Assembly: GCF_000003605.2 (NCBI RefSeq) | Contig: NW_003146294.1 | Span: 97,543-136,367 of the forward strand | DNA from: Saccoglossus kowalevskii | Taxonomy: Eukaryota > Hemichordata > Enteropneusta > Harrimaniidae | Direction of reading: 5' to 3' | DNA length: 38,825 nucleotides | Shown: positions 11,051 to 22,288 of the stretch, one piece after another | Layout of the letters: every line of letters begins with the position of its first letter | Numbering within the stretch: position 1 is the stretch's first letter | Program-made: the position numbers and the translations under genes | Notes under the pieces: model-generated | Seen by the model: only the letters and a program-made list of their open reading frames with translations | Databases searched by the model: none | What the model was told of the DNA's origin: nothing

Positions 11051-14000
11051 ATGCCGCTAATCACCAGGTGTCTATGTTGGGACGATCTGCGAAGCGGTGC
11101 CCAGGCAACAGCTATATATACAGTGGTGAGTATTGGCGTCTAATCTCACAGTTGTACTTGTTGTTGTTGTCATAAATTACCGGATAATTATGGCAGAACA
11201 GCTGTGATTTCGATTGAGTATTATACCTACCACTGAAGAAAGATATACTAAATTAACGTGTGAATAGCATCTAAGTGAAGTTTAATTGTTAGTGCCAACG
11301 ACAAAAGATCGTGTTAATTTTAACAAAATAGTTTAGAACGTAACGGGATGTTTTAAACACAGGACGAATATTTATAATACAGATATGGGGGTCATTGTGG
11401 GTCATTTCATCAGGTGGTTGTGGTACACAATGGCCGTAAAAACGCTCGGTGTGTACAACACTTTGGCACACCTTGACGAATTATTGCATATTACAATTCA
11501 CCTACAATGACGAGTACAATGCCACGCCATTGACATATGATAGCCATTACAGTGGTAGGCTGGGTAAAAAGCTAACACGCTGTCAGTTGTGTGGGACGTG
11601 TACATACCGCGTACTTTTTTTCAATGTCTATTTTTAAACTAGTGACCTAGCAGTGTTTTATTTATTTTTTTCAATTTTGTCAATATGATTACTAGTCTTT
11701 CTGAACTGCGCGTTGGGGTGATTGTGTACATATGACATACGCACTCCAACGTACGCAACAACATAAGATTACCACCCCTTACGTTTACTGTCAGATATAA
11801 AAGTGGTCATCGACCATGTGAAAAGTTCCGGAATGTTCTGTCATAATGGTCTTGTCAGGGATGTATTGCATTGACAAATCCATAGCGGCATGAGCAACTG
11901 CGTTTTTATGCAATATACTTGCTCTAAGTCAAAGAATACGAACCAATACGGGATGCCTGTCACATTTTCAGCAAATCGTCATTGCCCTAAGTGTTGTCCA
12001 AAAATTTACATTCACAACAAATCTGCCATATTGCCAATATTATACAGTGACCTTGCTCTGGACATAGAGGTCGCTCAAACAATTGGACCCAAGTTAAAAC
12101 GCGTCCGATATACAGTGACATCACACTAGAACAATCACAAGGTACCCGACACATTGTTGTCTACACGTTAACGTAACCATACAGTATAATGCGTGGAATG
12201 CTTTGTTCTACTAGCCAGTGTCATAACAAATGTTGAAATGGCATTATTTTGTTGTTGTTTTTCTCAGTGAAAATGCAGAAAATGAATAAAATTACTCGCA
12301 AAGTCACGATTCTTATTGGAAACGAAAGCAAGGTCGTCGACGTTACAATACATAAAAACACGTTTAATGTAACGTAGACACTATTAATCAACAATTCATA
12401 TATTCATATTCACTCTAAATAAATCGCGTATTTGACATGAGTAGCCTATAACGATCAGTAATTTACAATGCACTCCACATAATCACAGTCACTGTAGTCG
12501 TCACCGCGTGGTAACTTGATAACAACGCTATAACCACCATATTATACGTGTGTTTTTTATTTGTAGGTATTCTCTCTGATTGGCATCTTCATATTTATTT
12601 ACTATCTGAGTTTCTATGGCAGTAAAATGGAAGATGATTGTAAGTAACGTCAACAATAATATGGCTATTTAAAGACTATCCGTCAAAGCAATGTCATCAA
12701 CATTGTCAGCTGACCACAAATTCAATCAATCGTATTTATTTGGTTTTAGTTATAAAGAGCAAGAAACGATGGACATTACCGGTATATTTTAGTTCATTTA
12801 CTTAAATGTGTGTTTGGTCAATGAAATTCATTCTAACGTCCTAAATTTCAATCCTATATTATCATTTCAAAAGATTATCTTACGATTTCCAATTGACAAC
12901 ATTTTTAGTTCTAGATATTAGATATATGCTGTGGCAACGTAATTTGAAATGAATATTTGAAGTAAAAGTTATTTAGCGAACCTAAACATCAACAAAAATG
13001 TCTCTGTGCATTTCTTTTATTTGGGATTGACATCCCCAGTTAGTTATACAAAGCAAACAAACAGTATTTCTCAAGATATGATTGATACACACTAAAATAT
13101 AATAAATTTACTGCTAGTTATAATCACCACACAATGGTAATTGTTGAATATATGGGGAAATAAAAATGATGATTTGTAAACCCAAACGTTTTTTAAATGT
13201 TGATCACGTCTCCTAAAAAACAATTATAGCATTCTTGATATACAAATTATTTTGTCTGACATTATAACTATTGTGTGTATATATTACAGCCACGGCAGCC
13301 ATAATATATAAGCTGTGGTTTGTCATGGTGTTTGTTTACGCTCTAGTGTTCATTGTGGCGGTCATTCTCATGGTTGGTGTACAAAACGTAAGTATGTTGT
13401 AATACTATTGTAGAGTTTTGCATGGTTTCATAATTTAATACATCGGAATCACACTCTTCCCTCATTGTAATTCTAGATTCTAACACGCTAGCTTCTCATA
13501 CAAATGTGCCACGGCATAATTTACCTAAACCGAGCAGTCTGCGTATCTCTTTCCAAACCATACTTGATTTTGGCCAAAATAAAACTTAAGTTGTAGGTCA
13601 ATTAAAGGTTGACCAATATCTGGATTTGAAGATGATACCATATTTGTGAACTAGATTCTCTTGTTTATCGGGATCAATGTGTTGCTACTGTATTTTGCTA
13701 CATATTATGTTTAAGATTTGTTTAATTTTCTCTGTAGATTTGTTTTCCTTTTTAACCGAAGCTACCATTTACTAGAGTTTGTAATTTGATTTGGCGCTTT
13801 CATCGGTCCATGGCTAGATTATTTTTTTTCTTATTTTTTTTTAGAAATAATTAAACTACCAAAATATCACGAACATTGAGATTATGAAAATGTTGCATCT
13901 GTTATGAATTTATTTAAATTCACTTCATGTCATTAACAATGATGACGTCATTGGGTGGGTAGTAACTGTTTTGCATATTGCTGCATACTTTGCAGGATCA

Positions 14001-14692
14001 GAAGAATTTACTGTTACCTTATCTATTTTACATGGTATTTTACATGTTTGCTGACGCTGGTGTCAATGCATACGTTTATATTGTAGGGGTAAGTTACACA
14101 GACCGTATTCACAATATCATTCTGGCATTTTCCATTGCCCATGATAGGCAGCCAAATAAATAAGAACCTATGGAATTGTGTGACCATTCAATGTAATTTC
14201 AAATCGTTTTTGTATTCACCTTTTCACTTTGTCGACCCTTTACTACTCGTTACTTTATCAGCTGTATAAGTCAGTTTTTCCATGGTCGTGTTGTCACCCC
14301 CCCCCCCCCATTAACTTGAATCGTACCATCCTATCCAGTAACATGAAGCCCCGGTATACGTGGATGATAGTGTGATAGATGAGATAAATGCCAAGTCCTT
14401 GGGATCACATGCAATATTCAATATTTCCAAGCAGATATAACTAATTAACCGTCACAGAGAAAAACGACTATCATCGTGGAGAACTTTGATAATGTTATGA
14501 TTTTTTGTTTTTGTTTTTGAATTCCTAACCAAATGAACACATTCATTCAGTTACATCCGGGATTTGTTGTCCTGTGTAACGTATATACGTAAATCATCAG
14601 TAAAGTATGTACTATGGTTAAATTATGAAAATATGAATAAAATAAGTATATATAAATATAAATTTTTAAACAAAATTAATAAAACATAATAA

Positions 14693-14752
<60 letters not shown>

Positions 14753-17700
14753 TTATTATGTTTTATTAATTTTGTTTAAAAACAATAGTATATGATTTAT
14801 CCTAAGAATTGTTGGCAGTGAACATAGCAGTTTTGTTTGATGCAATAACCACAACGCTAGTGCGCATGCTCGTCGAATTCCACATTTCATATTATTGTAC
14901 TCTTTACATTAGCAAAAGTCAAAACAACAACATCCCTTATAAAACAAAAACTATAAAATTTCAAAAAGCACCCTACACATACCTCGGAGATTATCAAATC
15001 CTGGAATTAACAGAGTGACATAATAATTTATCGAAGAAATTATTTAATGATTTCACACATTGTTGAAATGTCAGCCTAGGTCGTACATATTAACTACATG
15101 TGCCACTATGGACTAACCTGTTTACTTCATAAAATGTAATCCAGAGTGGCTATTAATCCAGGATTTGTCTGTTAATCCTACATGACGCTTTCTATTTTTA
15201 TGAGTTCCCTTTAACCTTGTCGATCGTTTACACTGTTATATTTATGCAAATGAATGTACAACTCAAATGTGTCTATCGTTGTTGTTTTATGTCATTTTAG
15301 GGATCAACCAGTATCAATGTGTTCAATCTTTCATTATGTGTTGTACGTGAAGCAATAACAGTAAGTACGCTGTCATCATGACAACAACAATAGAATGGTT
15401 CTAAGATACAGCATACTAGAACAGAATCCGGTACAATAGAATAGTTGCGATTGACATGATTTCATATACAACGTAGTATAATATATTTGTGTGTGGGGGG
15501 GGGGGGGTGTGTAGCGTACGTGATGGATGTACCACAACATCTTTTGGTTGTAATTATCACTATGAAATGTATGCATTATGCAAATATCAAATATAATAAA
15601 CTATTCTAATGTGTTTATTTCTAGTTCTGGTGTGAATTGTGTATCTTTTCATTATATCAACTATTAATATCAGCAGAGAATGCGAGAGCGGTGAGTCACG
15701 TGACTTATGCAGTACACACTTTTTTAATGTGTCTATGTTCACCTTGTCTGTGTCGCTAAAACGACGTTGGGCATTTCTTCCATTCGTATACATGCCTTTT
15801 CCCCCACTTTTCTTTTTCTAAAACCGCCTCTGTTTTATCAACAGAAAGATGCAATGTCTCGCGAATGTCAGGTTTCGACGATCACCCTCAACGACAAACT
15901 TTGTGTATCTCCAGAAAAATTACCTGACACCGGTCAGAGGGGGCGCTCGTACAATCAACAGAAAAATTGCAAGTTCAATTCGGGGCCAAACCAAAACGAC
16001 GTGTTTGATGAATTATTCCGCCCGAGAAGTGCATTATCTGCCCGTGATGTTCGACTGTTGTCAACCCCAACGCCGTCTCCATCATTGCAGTTTGACTTTG
16101 GCTCTACGGGGTCGATGAGAAGCGGTGTCGAGGGTCAAGAACAACTCGAGCCTCCCGTAACACCTGACACAAAATCTCGTCGAAAATATGATATTGGTCA
16201 GTCGGCGAGAAACTCAAAACAGGTGAATGTTGAAGTTCACCAAGGACATTACAGGGTATGATGAAAGTCGATTCAATTACATAAACAAATTATTTTCATA
16301 TATATATTTTTTGTTAAAAATCAAACAAATTTTTCGAAACTTCTACTTCGATTTAAAACGCCACAGTGCGTCCACATTCATTTACATATGTTACATGGGA
16401 CTCACCAATGAATACGATGCATTGTATTCGTTACATGGTTACGTGGGACTCACCAATGAATACGATGCATTGTATTCGTTACATGGTTACATGGGACTCA
16501 CCAATGAATACGATGCATTGTGTTCGTTACATGGTTACATGGGACTCACCAATGAATACGATGCATTGTATTCGTTACATTGTGACAAGGGATTAACCAG
16601 TGAATATGCTGCGGTGTACACGTTACATGGAACTCACCAATGAATACGTTGCGTTGTATAAGTTACATGCTTACATGGGACTCACCAATGAATACGATGC
16701 ATTGTATTCGTTACATGGTTACATGGGACTCACCAATGAATACGATGCATTGTATTCGTTACATTGTTAAAAGGGATTCACCAATGAATATGCTGCGGTG
16801 TACACGTTACATGGAACTCACCAATGAATACGTTGCGTTGTATACGTTACATACTTACATGAGACTCACCAATGAATACGATACATTGTATTCGTTACAT
16901 GGTTACATGGGACTCATCAATGAATACAATGCATTGTATTCGTTACATGGTTACATGGGACTCCCACCAATGAATATAATGCGTTGTATACGTTACATGG
17001 GACTCACCAATGAATATGATGCGTTGTATACGTTACATGGGACTCACCAATGAATACGATGCGTTGTATACGTTACATGGGACTCACCAATGAATACGAT
17101 GCGTTGTATACGTTACATGGGACTCACCAATGAATACGATGCGTTGTATACGTTACATGGGACTCACCAATGATTACGATGCGTTGTATACGTTACATGG
17201 GACTCACCAATGAATATGATGCGTTGTGTACGTTACATGGGACTCACCAATTAATACGACGTGTTGTATACGTTACATGGGACTCACCAATGAATACGAT
17301 GCATTGTATACGTTACATGGGACTCAACAGTGAATACGATGCGTTGTATACGTTACATGGGACTCACCAATGAATACGATGCGTTGTATACGTTACATGG
17401 GACTCACAAGTGAATACGATGCTTTGTATACGTTACATGGGACTCACCAATGAATATGATGCGTTGTATACGTTACATGGGACTCACCAATGAATATGAT
17501 GCGTTGTATACGTTACATGGGACTCACCAATGAATATGATGCGTTGTATACGTTACATGGGACTCACCAATGAATATGATGCGTTGTATACGTTACATGG
17601 GACTCACCAATGAATATGATGCGTTGTATACGTTACATGGGACTCACCAATGAATAGATGCGTTGTATACGTTACATGGGACTCACCAATGAATATGATG

Positions 17701-19650
17701 CGTTGTATACGTTACATGGGACTCACCAATGAATATGATGCGTTGTATACGTTACATGGGACTCACCAATGAATATGATGCGTTGTATATGTATGTTTCG
17801 TGGGACTCACCAATGAATATGATGCGTTGTATACGTTGTATGGGACTCACCAATGAATATGATACGTTGTATACGTTACATGGGACCAATGAATAAATTA
17901 AACGCGTCGCAACGACTGTAGTATTTTAAACCTTCAAGTTGCTTTGAAAGAAACGTTGCTCCCTCCAACGATGAATGTCGAAATCAAACGTCAAAATTTA
18001 TGCTGTGTTTTGTTAATACAGTGTAATTTATATATGATTATTTATTATCTATATTTTAGTACGAGATTATTTTTATTCTTGTATAAATATACTAAACAAA
18101 GTTTTACTTTTTATGAGACTATACTATATCAAAACCATACCGTCAAACTTGTATAAATGTTTATTTCCTGTGTTTCAATGTAATAGTTGTAGAAGTTGAC
18201 AAATCTATCGGAATTTTATGACTGGGTCATTTGAAAGTGTGTTCAACGATTGGTCTTATTATATAACCTATATGTTCTGAACTTTGAAATACAATAAACA
18301 AAATCTGCTTGAATGTTTCTGGTGATGGGATCTATTTCTTTGCATGAGTTATTATTGATTGTTCGTATGTAGTTCTTGTTGCACACCTGTATGGGCATGT
18401 TCACATCTCAGACTGTCGTCTCAGCTCGCTCACCTCTGCCACACTCTAGACGCACGTGACCAAATTGCTGCCGACTTGTTTTACGAAACGTATAAATACA
18501 TTGCTACCATGATCAGAGCACGTAATAACAGTTCTGGGGTAATACTGGACAGGCATGATGTTCTTTACTTCCGGGCACGGTGGCGGATTTACTATCGGGA
18601 ACGGTGGCGGACAATCGCCTTCTGTAGGTGAGTTTCCATTGTTTTATATAGCGTTGAGTGTTTTATTTTTTAATGTGTTTTGAACTGCAGCTCTGTGAAA
18701 CTACATTGTTAATTCATTACATGACATAATTGTGTCTGATTGGCCACACAATCATAACATTCAAGCCAATCAGAAAACTGTTTGATGTTCTTTCGATAAA
18801 TCAAATCTTGTCTTTATAAATAATTAGACACAAATGTAAAGCATAGTAGTATAGTCTATAGAAGAATGATACAAAACATGCATTTCACTTAAATCAATTA
18901 TGCTAATTCACCGGCAATTGATGTCAATGATCCTAAAATACACGTGACATATTCCTGCTTTTTTAAAAAATGTCCAATGTGCAAATATGCATTTAGACAT
19001 GACATAAATTATTTCCATTGTAATTGAATCTAATTGTTATTAAACTAAAACATATCATGGATCAAGGCTTCACAATATAACTGTTTAATATGTTCTACTT
19101 ATAAGGTTGACCATTGTTTAGGCGTGTGTACTCGGGATAAACACTCGCCTCTCTTTCCAACATATTATTCTGGCCACCCCTGTAATTTAGGTCGACCCCA
19201 ATATCTGATAATTTCTCCTGTTTTTTACAGGAATTGGACACTGTTGGCTTACTTGAGATGGAGGAGTTTTCAGACGAGACCAGTTATGGGGGTACAGTTT
19301 TTTCATCCGATTCTGATCAATCTAGTACAAATGAAGACCTCGCCGATTTGAAAAGAACAATGGACGCGTTGACCCAGAGAATGCGACTTGTAAGCTGTGG
19401 TGCTCGAGGGGTCACTAAGTCAATCGAAAATATTGCTAAGGAACAACAAATCTTGCAGGGGGAGATTTATGAACTGAGGGACACAAGAGGACGTATTGTG
19501 ACGCCGTACAAAGCTGGAGAACGTGGACGGATACGAGACTCTGAAACCTTAAACGAAGGAATTGTTAGTAATGTCTATATGGGTCGTACTTCAACGCCGA
19601 CCAACGGCAGGAGAATCAATTGGGAAGAAATGTGGAGCTCAAAACTATGA
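11051..19650 (+). CDS. Gene B: LAPTM/Mtp-like four-helix membrane protein with a long cytoplasmic tail
   Basis: Exons: 11051-11125, 12567-12639, 13290-13387, 13996-14088, 15301-15360, 15625-15690, 15845-16222 (or 16255), 19231-19650. Phases are 0,1,0,0,0,0,0. If exon 7 is read through, the protein stops at 16261 (293 aa); if it splices at CAG|GTGAAT (16222) or AGG|GTATGA (16255), both phase 0, exon 8 extends it to 420 or 431 aa. The N terminus is MPLITRCLCWDDLRSGA, nearly the same as gene C. TM1 about 19-43, TM2 about 58-80, TM3 about 87-113, TM4 about 118-142. D102 is in TM3 and R129 in TM4; YQLL (144-147) ends TM4. The tail is polar, Ser/Pro/Gln-rich with a TPTPSPS stretch and, in the long form, a coiled-coil-like region. 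A polyadenylation signal follows exon 8, while I find no AATAAA near 16261, favouring the long form. Confidence 0.82.
11126..12566 (+). other. Gene B intron 1
   Basis: Phase-0 intron, donor GTGAGT, acceptor TTTGTAG. It holds chance ORFs at 11289-11471 (-), 11449-11637 (+) and 11890-12129 (+), with no recognisable domains. Confidence 0.7.
12640..13289 (+). other. Gene B intron 2
   Basis: Phase-1 intron, donor GTAAGT, acceptor ATTACAG. Nothing else is seen in it. Confidence 0.7.
13388..13995 (+). other. Gene B intron 3
   Basis: Phase-0 intron, donor GTAAGT, acceptor TTTGCAG. It contains a T-rich tract near 13822-13842 and no ORF of note. Confidence 0.7.
14663..14782. repeat. 120-bp perfect palindrome with (TA)n core
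   Basis: The left arm TTTTTAAACAAAATTAATAA continues as AACATAATAAG and runs into an uninterrupted (TA)n tract (about 14694-14751). The right arm is the exact reverse complement, CTTATTATG then TTTTATTAATTTTGTTTAAA and AA. Non-TA arms are 31 nt each without a mismatch. It lies in intron 4 of gene B. No coding sequence lies within it. Confidence 0.97.
14783..15300 (+). other. Gene B intron 4, 3' part
   Basis: Ends at acceptor CATTTTAG. An ORF at 14809-15018 has no recognisable motif. Between exon 4 and the palindrome (14089-14662) the intron also carries a C-run at about 14298-14309. Confidence 0.6.
16381..17885. repeat. Minisatellite, 48-bp then 40-bp units, about 36 copies
   Basis: The core unit is TTACATGGGACTCACCAATG followed by AATACGATGCGTTGTATACG (40 bp). 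In the first 600 bp most units carry an extra CATGGTTA, giving 48 bp, and stay open as a repeated NEYDALYSLHGY-like peptide. From about 16975 the array is nearly pure 40-bp units, which shift frame. It lies between exons 7 and 8 of gene B in the long model. I treat the frames through it as non-coding. Confidence 0.96.
17886..19230 (+). other. Last part of the proposed gene B intron 7, with an unexplained GC-richer patch
   Basis: AT-rich apart from 18370-18640, which is richer in G and C and ends in a donor-like TGTAG|GTGAGT at 18628. An inverted pair TCTGATTGGC (18735-18744) and GCCAATCAGA (18765-18774) gives opposed CCAAT-type sites. The intron ends with a strong polypyrimidine tract and TTTTTTACAG. 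Confidence 0.5.
18491..18627 (+). promoter_or_regulatory. Possible alternative promoter and first exon
   Basis: TATAAATA (18491-18498) is followed about 65 nt on by ATGATGTTC and a short glycine-rich frame (MMFFTSGHGGG then FTIGNGGGQSPSV) that runs into TGTAG|GTGAGT. This would make a plausible first exon, but its phase (1) does not fit the phase-0 acceptor of the exon at 19231 and I found no convincing linking exon. A longer open frame covers 18359-18631 in another phase. Low confidence. Confidence 0.25.
19231..19650 (+). CDS. Terminal exon with coiled-coil-like region, assigned to gene B
   Basis: After a textbook acceptor (TTCTCCTGTTTTTTACAG) a phase-0 frame of 139 codons runs to TGA at 19648. 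It starts ELDTVGLLEMEEFSDETS, is acidic and Ser-rich for about 35 residues, then has heptad-like stretches (LADLKRTMDALTQRMRLV and SIENIAKEQQILQGEIYEL), then a basic Arg/Thr-rich end with INWEEMW close to the C terminus. AATAAA follows at 19848. The only upstream + strand coding exon I found with a compatible phase-0 donor is exon 7 of gene B, hence the assignment. It could instead be the last exon of an unrecognised separate gene. I know no family for it. Confidence 0.6.
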   Translation, partial: ELDTVGLLEMEEFSDETSYGGTVFSSDSDQSSTNEDLADLKRTMDALTQRMRLVSCGARGVTKSIENIAKEQQILQGEIYELRDTRGRIVTPYKAGERGRIRDSETLNEGIVSNVYMGRTSTPTNGRRINWEEMWSSKL

Positions 19651-19847
19651 AATCAATTTGGAATATTGTCACAATTTATGGATAAATTAACGGTGGTCGT
19701 GACACGCTACTACTGTTTTTGGAAATTCAGAAACTGCATAGCCATGTGCTACTGTCATTTTAAAGGTCACATGATAGTACCGGTCTAATATCACTTACTT
19801 TGCCTAAACTATAACAAGTTGTACTTTAACAAGTAGTTAGTTTATTA

Positions 19848-19853
19848 AATAAA
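19848..19853 (+). terminator. Polyadenylation signal, gene B long form
   Basis: AATAAA about 200 nt after the stop codon of the 19231-19650 exon. Confidence 0.55.
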
Positions 19854-22288
19854 ACGTTGTTTATCGGTATATACCAAATTGCATAATAGATGGATGCAAA
19901 CACTTTATAAACAAATTCAAAACAGGTACCACATAAAATTCTCACATATAGATCTAATACAGAACACTTACGTGTATTTGTTTCCCGATAAGATTCAAGA
20001 TGGTTGACATTAATACAAAATATCACTCAAGTAACATATGTCTAACATTGCGTAACCAGGTCTCGAGTATGCATGTGTGACCGCAAACCTACAAATACCA
20101 TCATCAGCCCTGACGTACGTTATTATGTTCACGTATCTAACTCTGAAGGCTTTTTTTAATACGTCTCAGAAGATGTGGAGTGACTCGGACACATGGATAA
20201 TACGTTGGTTGGGCGATGGTAGATTTGTACACGGTTACGTAAAAAAAACCTCTGAAATACTCAAACCTGCGCATGCAGTGGACGGCCATAGCATGTGCCC
20301 ATGAGCCTTTGCGTCTTTAGCGTGCGTTGTTATGGTCTCATGCCACTAATAAACCAATGAAATTTTTTAAATATTTTTTTTTCTCAGGTGCTCCCTGTTT
20401 GAGGGCGTAATCACCTGGGTCAGAGGTGAGACCAACATGTGGTCTTTTGTTTACTACTTAGCGGCTGTGTACCTGCGGGTTTATTCTGTGTGTATTTGGA
20501 TGTTCTAATCTTGATGTTTTTCCAGTCATTTCTCTTGGTGCAATCCAAATACAGTAGGTGTGTCTTGTTTACCTGATATTTGCAAGAGTTTGAGCTGGCC
20601 AACATGTTAGTTTTTTTCATATGGTTGATTACTGGCATGTTGATTTCCCATTTTTGAGCCATGTTTTCAACTTTCTTCGTCATTTTCATATATCAATCTC
20701 GTCATATGTTAACATTGTCGTCTACGGAAATTCAATTAGTGGTATGAGCCCTTATTGTCGTTTAAAACTCAATTTTTACGCATGCGTAGGTGACATCCTC
20801 TCCGCTATAATTGTGTTTTACAGAGCTGACTCACAATGAACGACCAGCGGTTATTTCGTTTTTAAAAATTACGTTCCAAGGCCATAGCCATATTTTACAC
20901 ATATACAATATATTATTGCGCACGTTATGTCGTAGATGTACCAACATCGAGCATTTCTCAAATTCCGGTGCCGGTTACCAGGCGTACGTGACGAATTTAC
21001 GTTTGGCCGCTGGAGGGTGTGGGAACACAGCGATCTAACACTTAGTATTTATGCGCATACATGAAACAGTTTTGAAAAAGGTTATCTGATTTTATAATAT
21101 TGGTAAGATCGACAGAGACACTCTGAATACTGTCCACTGGCGCGATGTGAATCATGCGAGCTAAAACTACGAGGCGAGTAAGCGCCGTCGCCTCCACACA
21201 AACTAAAACATGGCTTTAGAATTGGCGAACACCACACCACTGGCAATGCCGACAATGGCAGTTGAATGAACACTTCTTATTAATATTATTACTGAATACA
21301 GAACCCCCAATTGTATAATATGTATTCATTGTATACTATTTGCATTGTATTTTCGCACTTTTTGTGTACATATCTGTGTATTTTTGTATACACAGTCTTA
21401 TACATAATATGTGCATATTCAGAAATATTTTACACATCAAAGAAATACACGTTAATTATGTCGGCGGTATATGAATCACCACGCGTGGAACGTCAGCTGT
21501 TTTGATTTTATCAGCCGCTGCTTTTATGTAATCAGTAAATACTTAATTTTTCATACTAGTTTGTATGCAGTGAGGTTAAACGTATATAGTTGTCTGATAT
21601 ACATCTCCTTGGCACTCTAATATGGTGGATGATATGGAGTACGTTTTGTTATGCGAAATATTACATTTAATAATGAGTCAATTTGTGTCTAAACACGCAA
21701 AGCTTGTATTTTCTGCTTTGCAACGTACTTTAAAGTGATATGAAAAAAGTAATCACAAGGGATTGGGATAAGACAAAACATCTACAACACGTGTGAGATA
21801 TTTCATGCCAGACCCTTTGGGATGCGGGATTCTATTAATTTGCTACACGCCACAGCGGTGACCGGTTGCACTCACTTAGTGTAAATACATCTACGTCGTG
21901 ACACGTATACATACACGCGATGACACATGCGTCATTTCATGGCGAAGTAACATCACATTTTTTTCACACAAGAATCTAATATGGACTAATCGTATTGTTA
22001 AATCACACATCCGCCCTCGCAATATATTGTGATGATTCTCCGCCCTCGATGTGCACCATATTGTGTAAGATCGCGTTGCCCAGGGACCTCATTTACAATG
22101 CTTACTCCAACAACACTTGTGATTTAATTGTCCACGCAGGATGCTTAGCAGTAATGAACAGCGTTAGTACAGGGTCACCGCCCTCACATGTTACGCAGTA
22201 CCATCATAATTTAGTGAGAACACTCTAGTACGTGTGTCTGTCGCTACCGTCATCGTTATCAACGGAGGCTGTCGATAAACGGTGCACG
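19854..22288. other. Spacer between genes B and C
   Basis: Several short ORFs occur (20077-20304 and 20621-20839 on +, 20420-20689 on -) but none has a recognisable domain or consistent splice signals. A small inverted repeat AGGCGA/TCGCCT lies near 21171-21192. The region should include the gene C promoter; I could not identify one. Confidence 0.4.

Noticed and set aside
16227-17053. Repeat protein made of NEYDALYSLHGY-like units
   Set aside because: The frame exists only where units are 48 bp; it is broken by the 40-bp units and has no splice or start context of its own.
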